This document shows, in pieces, positions 10,129 to 21,618 of a stretch of DNA of 64,000 bases. The DNA is taken from assembly GCA_964036155.1 (NCBI GenBank), contig OZ038423.1:58729249-58793248 (forward strand), in the 5' to 3' direction. Origin of the DNA: Diploscapter coronatus (Eukaryota; Nematoda; Chromadorea; Rhabditida; Rhabditidae). The position numbers were made by a program, and so were the translations under genes. The notes under the pieces were generated by a model. The model was not told where the DNA came from. It saw nothing but the letters and a program-made list of their open reading frames with translations, and did no database searches. Position 1 is the first letter of the stretch. Each line of letters opens with the position of its first letter.

Positions 10129-11526
10129 ATGTTACAACTCGTCGCAATTTCTCTGTTTATTGTGAATTGTCTGTTCGTTTCATCATATGCATATTCTGTT
10201 GGAGGAGGAGTTTACGTGAGCATTTCATCATGAACATATGCTTTCAATAGAAGTTCTTAGCCGAACTCTAACAATGGCGGAGGCGGAAACGGGGTTGCAG
10301 GCTCGTACTGCAACTCGAATGCCGACTGCCAGTACGGACTGCAGTGCACTCCCTCTGTGAATGGAGTGAAGATCTGCTTGCAGGGAGGATATAATCCTGG
10401 AGGAGGAACAGGTTCATCCAACACATTCACCATACATATCTAAAGTATAATAAATATCTTAGGCACTTGTGCTGGAAATTACCAATGTCCTCAAGGCCAG
10501 ACCTGCACATATTCGAATGGACAATACCGCTGCCAAATTAACGTTGGAGGCTATGTTCCTGGCTCCGGAGCTGGACTAGGTGCTACTAATTGGGGATGAG
10601 TTCACAGATGCGCTTTTCGTGCACTTTTTCGTTAAGTTAATAAACGCTTGAGCACTGTCTTTGTTGTCTCGCTGCATGGCTTGAAGAATAACTTGTGTGT
10701 GTGTGAATGAGTAGACTCGAATTGTAGGAACTGTTGATACTCCTTGTTTGAGAGATGCAGATTGCAGAGAAGACCTGCAATGCACACGATATTTCGGAGT
10801 TCTGCAATGCAGAGTAAGCTGGACTTCATCGTCTAAATCTTGTAAACGATTATTCAGCCCAAAGATATTGACACGCCATTGCCATCGGGCTTCATCAAAT
10901 GTGAAACCGACATCGATTGTCCCAATTCGAAGCCAATTTGCGATTGGAGTTCATTCTACAAAGTGAAGATCTGCTATGCCTACATTGGTATGTTCTGAAA
11001 TGGGTAATTTTGAAATGGTTGAAGGATTTTAGAAACACTGCCAACCCCGCCTCCAGAGAACAGAGTGACGGATTCGATTGTGGGAGAGAATGGGTATGTA
11101 GTGGCTGGCGGCTACATCACAACTCCAGAGCCCTTCCAACTATCGACTGGAGGCAGAATTATTGCTGGATATGCGACTTCCACACTGAAACCAATCACTT
11201 CCACCCAATCTATTCTCTCTACAACAAGCTATGAAATTGGCAAAGGGGTTGAACCCAGAAGGCCTATGCAAATTGGAGATGGAGTCGAGAAAAAGCCAGG
11301 TAAATCCATCAAATTGTAAGAATACCAGTCTCCCCCAGAAATTATCGACGAATCGATCGCTGAATTCTCAAACGATAAATTCGATGACAAATTCTATCGG
11401 CCTTATGGAAAACAAGTTGAATCTGATAGGCCCGCGGATTCGTACAGACCATATCCGGTTCTTCTTGCCAATGTGGACGAGAACCAAGGCGAGTTGACTC
11501 CCTATGCAATCAGAGCTCATGTCTGA
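10129..11526 (+). CDS. Secreted Cys-rich multi-module protein, short isoform
   Basis: The start MLQLVAISLFIVNCLFVSSY is a clear signal peptide. Exons 10129-10215, 10261-10411, 10463-10579, 10728-10813, 10858-10987, 11033-11299, 11339-11526; all phases agree, 341 residues. Four small cysteine modules of the form C-x5-C-x5-C-x(7-9)-C are visible (CNSNADCQYGLQC, CPQGQTC, CLRDADCREDLQC, CETDIDCPNSKPIC), similar in style to nematode EB-type modules. A Gly-rich spacer and a Cys-free C-terminal part follow (from ETLPTPPPENRVTD to AIRAHV-stop). Exon 6 ends in phase 1 and can also splice to 11677, giving a longer form. AATAAA-like sequence follows at about 11601. Family name not known to me; extracellular location is inferred from the signal peptide. 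Confidence 0.7.
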
Positions 11527-11676
11527 AGATCCATTGTTTATTTGTGCCAAACTTACGTGATGTTATTGTGATTGTCTTTCGTCATATGCTTTATGTGTGA
11601 ATAATAAATTATTTATTTCTTGCAAGTCTTCTAGAAATCAGCAATGATACAATAAAGAGGACTGAAAAGAAGTCAG

Positions 11677-12398
11677 AAATGCAGTACAAGAAGATCAAAT
11701 TGCCTGAGGCACGAATCATAACAAAGGAAGCAGAGAAGACGCTGATAGATCCGGCTGCTCCGCCTTGTCAATTCGATTATCAGGTAAAGAAAGAACGAAT
11801 TGATTGTGGAGATCAGCTATCAATCGGCGAATTTCAGTGTCGAATGGGCGAAAGCTGCTCAGGACTCATCCAAATGGTCGACAGAAACGTGACTGTCTGT
11901 CAGTACGATTTACACAAGAAGGACAGACAATGTCTTTGGCATTCGGACTGCTTGAAGGGACAGGTTCGCAATCGTGCACTAATCATTGGGAAGGGTTAAT
12001 TGAAGAGATGCCAACCTGCAAATCGAACCAATACAGCCACTTGCCAGCCAAGCATTGAAGCCACGCTAGGTACTGTCACCTGCTTCTACGACTTCGAATG
12101 CTCTGGAGGAGAGAAGTGCATGCCTGTCGGCAATAATTCTAAGGCAGGTCATTATGTGATCTTCATGATGCATGACGAATTCTAGACATTCCTGTGTCGA
12201 ATATCAGAAGAGCCCGATCCCCGTCACAATCAGCCCTGCAGCAGCAATGCAGATTGCCCCTTCCAGCAGGTCTGCAGACGCATCGCCAATCTGCAAATGT
12301 GCATCGATGCGGCCACCTCAACAGAGAACGAAATGGTGCAATTGGAGAAGCGAGTCGTCAGATTTGTGCAGGATCTCCTCTTTTCACGATTCTTATAA
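11677..12398 (+). CDS. Alternative 3' half of the Cys-rich secreted gene
   Basis: Exons 11677-11963, 12006-12143, 12186-12398 (stop TAA 12396-12398). No signal peptide, so it is unlikely to be a separate secreted gene. The acceptor AAGTCAG|AA at 11676 has the same phase and first two bases as exon 7 of the short isoform (11339). Exon 6 (ending 11299) could therefore join here to give a protein of about 491 residues. Four more cysteine modules follow (CGDQLSIGEFQC with CRMGESC, CLWHSDCLKGQRC, CFYDFECSGGEKC, CSSNADCPFQQVC). The intron 12144-12185 is best read with a GC donor (AAG|GCAGGT); GT alternatives break the frame or leave a 30-nt intron. Alternative: an independent gene starting at ATG 11679. 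Confidence 0.6.
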
Positions 12399-12445
12399 TT
12401 TATTAAAACATTAAAAGTAATAAAGCATTTTAAATTGGAAGTTTA

Positions 12446-12830
12446 GAAAAGACGCAACACGTTAAATAAATGCAATATAAAAATTTGACTGATCAGATGG
12501 GGGTTTCTTAGATAAGACATAGGAATACATACTTGAAAAGGACACAGGCCTGGCAAATTTAAACCTGGACGAATTGAGATAGGGACAGGGACAGGACATG
12601 GTAGGTCGATCATAGTCTCAAAATAGCGAGCACATGGAGGAGCACATTCTGAGGCAATAATCAGCCTATTAGACCCTATCCCTATGTGAAATTTCGAGAT
12701 CTGTGTCCTTTTCAAGATTTCTGAACATTCGATTTCCCGCCTGATCCGTCAAATTTTTATATTGAATGTATTTAGTCTGTTGCGCCTTTTCCAAATGAAT
12801 TTCACTATTGAAAACGTGTTGCGCCTTTTT
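12446..12830. repeat. Nested palindromic element
   Basis: Outer arms: AAAAGACGCAACACGTT (12446) and AACGTGTTGCGCCTTTT (12814-12830). Inner arms: CTTGAAAAGGACACAG (about 12533) and TGTGTCCTTTTCAAG (about 12702). Further TTGCGCCTTTTCC-like words occur nearby. No coding capacity; probably a non-autonomous foldback transposon. Confidence 0.45.
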
Positions 12831-13131
12831 CATGTTGCGACATTGCAACTTGTGCCCTTTTCAAGAGCCCAGAAAAAGCAATGCTAACACCATTGTAGAC
12901 TCTCTAGATTCTTGCATTTTTCATATCCCGAGTGAGAAATAGGCGTGGTCTGCCAATCAAGGTCCTAACTTCATCCACGCACAGGTAGAACAGCTCTATC
13001 TCCACTAGCACTCTAGCACTCCAATTCTCGGGGGCGGAGCTTCGATATTTGGGAACAGATCTGCCGAACTTCATTATTATTATTAGTTTCACTTGACAGC
13101 CACCCTTTGCCTCTTCAGCCAACTCTTCACT

Positions 13132-14401
13132 ATGTTCATTCGACTTTCCCTCGGCATCTCTGCCCTTCTCCTTGCCTTCGTTGTCGCCGCTTCTGATTCT
13201 CTGATTGCGTTGTCACGACAGCCGCAGGTTGCAGAGGAGGAGTTATTTAAACCAAATGTATGTTTCGTGTTTTATCACTCGTTCAGAGTCAAATAATTGA
13301 AAAAGTCTCGAGGAAAACTAACTGAATATAGGAAATCTGATGCAAAATGCTGTTATTTATTTGATCATCTGAAAAGCTCATCAAAATAACCAAGTCTTCC
13401 TGAACTCGGCCATAAAGAATATCATATTTCTGGGTAACTAGCTGCTTTTCAAGATAGAATTTCGAGGTCTGAATCTGATGTGTACATTGATTCATTTCTT
13501 CATAATCTAAGTCATGGCGCATAAGACATATAATTTTATTATCTTCATGCATCCAAGCATTTTTTACTTATTATCTAAATTGATTGTGGGCAGATATTCT
13601 CATGAACTTTCGAAGGGAAATTTCACATCGCCCCAATTCGATAGTTCAACTTTTTACAAGTTTGAATGCGAGATTAGGACATTTACCTGAGACAGACTCA
13701 GACACTCGAAGACAAGGGCAATTGCATTGCAAATTCACAAATCTGTCAGCTTTCCTTCCTCTTTTTCTCACAACCTCTCAACATTTAATGCTGACTGTTC
13801 GACCTCAATTCGAAAGCCATACTTCATGCCCAAACGTCCAAGCAGCTCTGCTTCTATTCATTGAATTTCACAGCCTCTTTAATTCTTACTTATGGCTTAT
13901 ATCAAATAGCGAAATTTGTCTAAACGATCATAATCAATGACAGAATGAATGCATCACCTCAGTTGTATTTTGGCAGAGCATTTTCTGCTAAATTTGTCAC
14001 CGAAAATTTCACGCCAAATTTGGCATTGTGCATCGAATTGCTGTGAATAATTCATTAGAAAATAGAAGTCCCCTGACAAACCTCGAAAGAGAATGTGCAG
14101 TTAGGACTTAAAGCTGGGAAAATGCGTGAAAAAATGGCACAAAACTTGCAAACTGAATTGTGTTTCAGGAAGCGAAACGGTTTTATTCCTGGGAAGATGC
14201 AAAACGATCTTATGAGCCTGAGGATTTCAAAGATCTGGGCGTTAAGAGGAAGCAGTTGAGAATTTAATCATGAAGTGAATATCTAACAGATAATTCAGAT
14301 TCTATGCTTGGGCTGGCAAACGGGCTGCAATCGACACACTAAACGACTCGAATGAAGTGCAGAAGCGAAAGCAGTTCTATGCCTGGGCTGGCAGGAAATA
14401 A
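13132..14401 (+). CDS. nlp-43: Neuropeptide precursor with KQFYAWA-Gly peptides
   Basis: Exons 13132-13257, 14169-14254, 14299-14401. The start MFIRLSLGISALLLAFVVAA is a signal peptide. Two copies of KQFYAWAG are flanked by dibasic sites (KRKQFYAWAGKR and KRKQFYAWAGRK-stop). Processing would give C-terminally amidated KQFYAWA-NH2 or pyroglutamyl-QFYAWA-NH2. A third dibasic unit, KRFYSWEDAKR, resembles the peptide but lacks the Gly amide donor. As I recall, C. elegans NLP-43 yields KQFYAWA-amide; the assignment rests on that. Intron 2 splits the first peptide: CA|GT..CAG|A rebuilds the Gln codon. The 0.9-kb first intron shows nothing else. Expected product: a secreted ligand for a peptide GPCR. 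Confidence 0.85.
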
Positions 14402-15786
14402 TCATCGCTAGTCAGCAAGCATAGCCTCTCTCACACAAATCTGGGTGATCTCTTCTCTCATCTTGTTTAGTGCAATTTACTATAGCTGATTGATTGCATT
14501 ATGAAGATCAACCTGTTAGACTTACATCATCATATTTGTGTAAATATTTTTCCATTGTTTATTTTCGTCGAGTTCAGGCGATGCTTCTATAAATTGTGGT
14601 TAGAAAGAAAGAGTTCGAGACGTGAATTATCGAGTTCCCAGCCGAGCATTAAATGTAAATTGGCTGATGGCTGTGAACGGCTGTGAGGGATTGAGAAGAT
14701 GCGTGAAAAAGGAAGGAACGGGAATTACTTGGAGAAAAGAAGAAAGCCTTCGAGCTTTCCATTTTCAGCACTTTAAGATTCAGATTCAGCTGCAGTTTGT
14801 CCATTCTTCATCGTCTTCATCCAGTCATCCAGTTCCTTCTTGTTTTTTCTCCTTTTCCAACTGATTTCGACTTTTCATATTCTCCTTCTTGTGCTTCTCT
14901 TCCCAATGCAATTCAGCATTTGCACCGACGAATTTACATTTCAAACACGAAAATAGAATTTATCGAAGGACGACTGCATACTTCTTCAAACAAAAAGTCA
15001 AAGTTTGTCGATGCTTCCTATTCGCTCTTTTTTATCCTAAATTGTTTTGTTTCCTATTAAGGTCCCCATGTTTGTGCGTCACCCAGTCGCCGTCAGCAGC
15101 TCTGAAGGGACATCAACATTTTTCTTGTTCTGTGAGACGTTTCCTGTCAAAAGAAAGGAAGATTGGGCAGTTTGATGACGAATATGCAGTGTGGTTTCGA
15201 GGAAAACCATCGACAGAGAGAGAAGAGAGGTACAGCTCGAATATGCTTGGAAAGATGAAGGACTCGGGGGAAGGAGGAGACGAGATGATTCGAATTGGAA
15301 TGGGGAATGGAGAAGGCTGAGAATGGCTGGAAGATGGCTGAAATGTGTTGACAGAGTTTGTCCCTGGGGAGACGAGAGGCATGCGGACATTTGCATCGCT
15401 CACAAAGACATAGAGAAGTGAAGGACAGCTTGCTCTGACTATGCTTACAGTCAGAAGAGAATTCTTTGCTCATCTAATTGACTAGTAGTGCTTTCTACTT
15501 CTAACGTTCGCTGTAGGACGACATCGCCTATTAAGCTATGCAATGCATAGAGGAAGTGTCTTCTCCTTCTTAGTATTAGCCGTTCTTTCTCCTGCAATTG
15601 CATCATTACTTCCTTATCTTTTAGTTCTTTAGAGTTCGATTCAAATTTTATTCAATCTGCCAAAGTCTTTAGTTTTATATTGTTCATTTTATTTCGTTTG
15701 ATGCATTTCATTTCCTCATCTCATTTCCATCAATCCCATTTCTTCATCTTCATTCTGTCTGCCTCTAGGGACATTCATCTTCCCTT

Positions 15787-15820
<34 letters not shown>

Positions 15821-18387
15821 TTTGTATTGTCTCGTGTTGCACAAATGCAACTGTCAGTTTCAGTTTCTATTTTCATTTCCTTGAATATCCTCTTCTTCTA
15901 TACTTTCATTTTTCTGTTGTAGACGTGAAGTGAATCTTCTCCAACTCTGTCTTTGTTTTCTTATTCCCAATCCACTTATTATGTACTTCACTAAACAGCA
16001 CAAAAAGTGCATGTGCCACTCTGCTACTGCGTTTCTGCAAGCAGCTGAAAGATTTTACTAACTCTTTGAATGCTGAATGTGCACATCATTTTGCATCTTT
16101 GCATCGAGATTGTCATGCATTTGACCTGGCGGTTTCGAGATTTCGAGCTGCTGGCTGACTTTCGAGCTATTACTTCAATTCTCTATGCTGTAGGATTAGC
16201 ATGCATCCCCAATCGTGCGGTTTCATGCTCTGTATGCTCTGCCGTATGCAGCCTGTTCTCACGCATTTTCCCAATTCTCTCATCCAACCCTCGTGGCTCT
16301 TCCCCAATGTCTTCATTCCACTTTCCGAGTGCTTTGACGACGTCTTTCCCTTCCAAAACTTCAAAATACTTATGTAACAGATGTATATTTTTACCGTAGG
16401 CTTACGTGAGACTTGTGCTTCGAAGAATTCGCTTTCAAAAGGCGCAAACTTTTGTCACCAAACAACGATTCGCTCAAATCGCTGAAAGCCGCCAAATAAT
16501 TCATAAATTGACGTGGAGATGAGAAAGAATGCAAAGAGGAAGCAACGAAGAGAACAATGCGATGAAAGCTGCTCTGAAAGATGTTTCCAATTTACGAAGG
16601 ACAGAAAAGAATAAACATTTTGAAACTTGGAGTTTTTCTATGGAATTAAGCGAGGACGTGAAGAATGTTAGGAATTGTGAGAGAGTGAATAATTTAGCGC
16701 ATTCATACTTCATGTCTAAAAATTGTGAAAGTGACGAATATGGTAACTTTTATCTAAGACCTCCAAAAATAAGGCGAATTGATATGCTTATTGGCGGGAG
16801 TTGCATAGTTTATGGGATGGCATGTTTGGAATGCCCATCCAAATCCATTCGAGATGTTGATGACTGCCTGATCGGGCATTCGCCTGTTTGGCTGCATTCT
16901 GCAGTGCTGGATACATGAAAATGGCAAGTCTTCCCCTGAGACTGCAAAACAAGGCACAAGGCAAAGGCTAACTGCCAACAGCCAAATGCGAATGAGAGTC
17001 CGAATAAATGCAATGATTCAATGCGCAACCCTCACTTCATCCTTCCACCACTAGACATGCGTTCATCTTCATCTTTGCAAAAATTCAACAAGTTCTCATA
17101 TTCGACAACTGACAAATTGAAACGGAATAAAATTAGCGCATTGCCTGAAATCAAATTGATAGCAATTCAATTATATATTCAAAAAATCATTTTACGTCTA
17201 ATTGAGATTACGAAATTCATACTTGGGATTTTCAAAATCTCGTAGCATTTATCCTGTCTCAATTCATCAGTCTTTAATATTACATTGACTAAATTCCCTG
17301 ACATAACTCTAAGTTTCAGTTATCACTCCCTTCGTTCCATCCTCTACTTTTCGCTTCTTCTCTCTCCGTATATTTTCTTAGCGCCTTAGCCATTTCCTTG
17401 GCCATGTCATTCGATAGGCTCATCAGCAGTAAAATCATTCGTCGGTGTGTTTTAAAAACGCTTTCGGCAAAATGAGAATCGAGAAGCAGAAAGAGGAGAT
17501 AAAACCAAAGTGATAAAATTAATTTTGATGGGATGACAAAGCTAGTCTTCACGGCGAAAGTCACTGTACGTCGCTTGAAATCTGCAAGGACAGAGTTGAA
17601 GGGCGAAATGCAGTTTCCTTGCTGATGGGACTTTGATTGCAGGAAGCTCAGTCCTTCAGTGATTGCAGTTCACTGCCCCAGTTCAACACTTCTCACTCTT
17701 CCTCTTCATTCCTCTCAACCCCTTCATTTTCATTGATAGCGTAGTAATGACTCTTGGTTTTTCTTTCGCAGCTCTCAGCTCAGTCCTTCATTCCTTCAGG
17801 CTCCGCCCTCTTTTTCAATGCCTGGCTCTTTTCTCAGCTGCCTTCCCTTCCTCTTCCCTTCTCTTCCTTCGCTTCATTCTGAACTGCACTGCCCCACTGC
17901 AGCTGTCGTGTTCTGTCTCTGTCTTCTTCAACTTTGTCTTTACTTTCTTCCCCTTTGGCTTCAAATCATCACTGTTCTTCTGAAAATCACTGTCCCGGAT
18001 GCGGGATGTTTGTTCGTCAAAAACCTCCCTTCTTCTCTTTCTCTGTCAGATTTGTCACTCGTTTGTCGTTCTCTTTCATCGCCTAATTTCATCCATTTCA
18101 GATTCAATAAAACAGGCAATCTCATCATCGCAAACTGTGTGCAATCAATTATTCAATCATCAGAACATTGCTTTACTCGAACAGTGCCATCTTCTCAATT
18201 AGAGAAGTCCATCATCACCATCACCCCATTCTGGCTACTCTATTCCCTCTAACCAGTCAGCAGAAGGCTCCGTCCTTCCCCTGCACTGTCCTAATCAGTC
18301 TCATCATGTCATTCCCGTCCTGACTTCACTCCAATCACCCTCATATTTATTCCGCTCTACATTTACGCATTCTGTATTCCTCCCAAA
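14402..18387. other. 4-kb gene-poor, pyrimidine-rich stretch upstream of unc-49
   Basis: No ORF here shows splice-consistent coding or a family motif. The + strand is rich in TTCC/CTTC runs (for example 15680-15960 and 17660-18250). The ORF at 16529-16918 (129 codons) has no recognisable features. The unc-49 promoter and 5' UTR presumably lie in the right part. A 7-nt microsatellite occurs at 15784-15825. Confidence 0.55.
15784..15825. repeat. CTTCTGT microsatellite
   Basis: About five tandem copies of CTTCTGT, decaying to CTTTTGT at the right end. Confidence 0.8.
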
Positions 18388-20791
18388 ATGGGTTGTTCCT
18401 CTACAAGCTGGACTTCACTACCCATTTCGCTATTCCTTCTGCTCATGTTCACAATTGCTCGACAGTACGCACTCGAGACTGAGGAGTAAGACCCTTTCTA
18501 TTCAGCCATTCACTCGATGACTCAGTCGGCTTCCGAATCTGATTATCGAGATTTATCGTCTTCTTCAAGAGGCTTTCCCCTGAAGCTTCGAGCTAGAATT
18601 TGCCGAACTTTGCGATTTTGCGAGACATATATTAATGTGAAAACGCTGCTCCGGAAGTGGACTGGCCAAGTGCAGGCCGAATCTGTGAGCCATAAGCCTT
18701 TCCCCTTCCCCTCCCTTCCTGTGCCACTGCCTTTCCTTACTGCATTGCTGTTTTGTGGGTCTGTTTCAAATTAGCGTCAGTTGAACTAACTTTAGCCCTC
18801 GCGCCTCGCTGATTGGAGAGGAAGCAAGTCTTGCAGAAAGCTGATCCTTTCGAGATCTCTAAATTCTAAACAAAATACCCTGATTAGATGCTTTTTTGTC
18901 AACTTTTCTTGGAAAAATGTTTAAATTCTGGCGAACAAGAATTTCTGTTCCTTCTTCAATTTGAAAGCAGATAAATAACGCAGAAATAAGTTTATCTGGG
19001 GAAGAGGGGAATATAGCCACTTCATCCACAAATTCAATCATATCACTCGATCAGCAACGTCAGCAGAGGGTGGGAATTAGATGAACTTGGCCATTCCTCT
19101 GGGAGATAGGCCTCTTGAAGAAGATAGTCATTTTCCACTTTCGGAACATAGTCAATTTGATCCAATCAGACAGACATACCTGAATTACATTTGTTTACGA
19201 AAAAGTGCATTCTTGGAATTCTCGAATGATGGTGGAATATTTAGCGAGCAGATCAACACTATGAAATTGTCAGAGGTGCTGGACAAGCTCATCAACAATG
19301 CCACTTATGACAAGCGGCTCAGGCCTAAGTAAGTCGCCTCTTCATATTCATTTACAAATCCAGAAAGAGACCAAGACAGTTGTCATTGCGCGAATTGTAA
19401 ATTGCATTCAGAAGCACTGAATGAAGTCTCATTGGCCATATCGAATTTCACTTCTTGCACAGCTTATAAACTCAGACTCAGCTAAATGCTTATCTTTTAT
19501 CACAGAAGAAGGAAAGCATATGATATAGCCGCTAACAGAGACTAATAGACAGACAGACAGACTTAATCAATGAGCTGTCGCAGTTAGACTGAAGATCACG
19601 TTCAACAAATTTAGCTATGGAGGAAAGCCTGTGGACGTGGGCATCACAATCCATGTCTCATCTATCTCTGCAGTCTCTGAAGTCGACATGGTAAGTGGCA
19701 CATTACAGAGAGTGAGGAGAGAGGTGGAGGGGAACAAAGGAATGCAAGCAATAAATCAACTGGAAGGAGTGAATGAATGGAACATACAAGCAAATGACAT
19801 GGGATATGGAAAAGAATCGATATATTTGCAGGACTTCACGCTGGACTTCTACATGAGACAAACTTGGCAAGACCCTCGATTAGCCTTTGGAGAAGTCGAT
19901 TTGGGCCTGCCAAATAAGATCTCAAGTTTAACGGTACAAATTCAGATTTAGACTCAATACAATAATTTTTCCCTCCCAAATGATGTAGTTCTGCTCTGCT
20001 TTTTCCAGATTCCTTTTGAGATGCGAAGAATGCGGCGAAAATAGAGAATTGCTTCCAATTTGAATGCGCACTTATTTGATGCACTTCTGCACATCTTCTG
20101 CTGCTTTCGATAATGTCCTCTATAAAGATAAGAAAAGAATGGGAAGAGAGTGGAAGAAGTGCTTCAAGCTCAGAAAACATATGTCGACTGATGTAATGAT
20201 GTAATGAAGTTCAGGTCGGAGTGGACTATCTGGACAAGCTGTGGGTGAGTTGTCATTTCACATTTCATCTGTCTGTGTTATGATTGTATATGTCCCGTCG
20301 TTGTTCAGAAACCCGACACTTTCTTCCCGAATGAGAAACGATCATTCTTCCATGTGGCCACAACACACAACTCCTTCTTGCGAATCGACAAAGACGGCAC
20401 CGTGTACACTTCACAAAGGTTAGCTCTCTCTCTCTCTCCCTGATCCATTGCAGCCATAGCAGAAACACTAATGCGTCATTCCGTACGACTCTTTTAATCC
20501 TGCACTGCTGCGTAGTTCTTTGTCTCTATCTCTATATGCCTCAGACTCCATTGCAGCCGAGTTATGTCCTGGATTAACATAAAGAATTGCTTCGGAAATT
20601 GCTTCTAAAGGCAAATTCTAACGAATTTCACTTCTTTCTTATATAGTTTTGAAGGGCAACACATGAAGTACTGAACGATGATATGAATAACTGATTGACT
20701 AATTGCAGATTGACTGTCACTGCGACCTGTTCAATGAAGTTGCAGCTCTTCCCAATGGACTCGCAACGGTGTAAATTGGAGATTGAAAGCT
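18388..20791 (+). CDS. unc-49: UNC-49 GABA receptor: shared N-terminal ligand-binding region
   Basis: Extracellular half of a Cys-loop anion channel subunit of body-muscle inhibitory synapses. Exon 1 18388-18485 codes for a signal peptide (SLPISLFLLLMFTIA). Exon 2 is 19245-19328 (KLSEVLDKLINNATYDKRLRP); further exons start near 19589 and 19832, then come short exons up to 20791. Visible motifs: TLDFYMRQTWQDPRL (loop D), KLWKPDTFFPNEK (loop A), RIDKDGTVYTSQR (loop E) and the Cys-loop C-x13-C, CSMKLQLFPMDSQRC. The last codons read KLEIES and the donor T|GTAAGT at 20791 is phase 1. No transmembrane segment is encoded before this donor, so the region must be joined to one of three downstream modules. 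The same layout is known for C. elegans unc-49. Confidence 0.9.
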
Positions 20792-20985
20792 GTAAGTCAG
20801 CATTCATTCATTCAGCTAGGAAACAAGAAACAAAGTGTGACATTAGAAGTAGCAGAGTAGATGAATTTGAACATAGAAATGTGCAGATTCGTGAACATTC
20901 TCCCCCGACTAAACTATCGTTAACACTCTCAAACTCGAAACAAATGCTTCAAACAAACAAACGAGTCTAATCGAATTAAAAAGAA

Positions 20986-21002
20986 GAGTTGCACCAGGTC
21001 AA
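20986..21002 (+). promoter_or_regulatory. Candidate splicing docking site
   Basis: GAGTTGCACCAGGTCAA lies 195 bases downstream of the shared unc-49 donor, inside the intron that precedes module A. It is the exact reverse complement of 26987-27003 (17 nt), and its first 16 nt are complementary to 24805-24820. As RNA it could pair with either, but not both at once. The function is inferred from geometry like that of Dscam docking and selector sequences. Confidence 0.7.
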
Positions 21003-21618
21003 ACCAAAACCGAGTTTCCTCTATCCATTATGATGCAATGTATTGTTCATTCATATCTCATGTTTATTCCACTCCTTTCTTGTACTTGAATATCTCGAAT
21101 TCAATTGGATGATGGTTACTGTAATTGATGGATTTGAGAAGATTATCCTTTGTCGACCCACTAAATGAGTGCACAAGTTGCCTTTCCCCCGATTCCTTCG
21201 TTGCAACTTTGGAGATCACATCATTTACAACAAAGGTAATTCATTCAACTCATTCTTCTTTGCATCAGTTAACCCTCCACTTCTTCAGTTTCCTTCATTC
21301 TCTTGGTTATGCACACATTTTCATACTCTCTGCCTGTCTGCCCGTTTTGTCCTCTCCACTGGCTGTCTTTCGTGCTTGTGCAGTGTGTTGCTGTTGCATG
21401 TCTTCACTGCAATTGTCATGCGCAGTGTTGTGACGCTGGAATAAGTTCAACGCGCGTGCGTCTTCCTTCTCTCCTATATGTGCAATCTGCCTTTTGCATG
21501 CCCTGCTTACGCATTCACTGACCTTCACAATGAGCAATAAGCTATGTTCAATTGAATGATTGGGATGCGCACGCGGGGATGAACTAGCCATTGGCAATGT
21601 TTGGCAATGCCTCCTTAG

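Noticed and set aside
16529..16918. 129-codon ORF in the stretch upstream of unc-49
   Set aside because: No domain, no splice-supported extension, composition like surrounding DNA; overlapped by equally long ORFs on the other strand.
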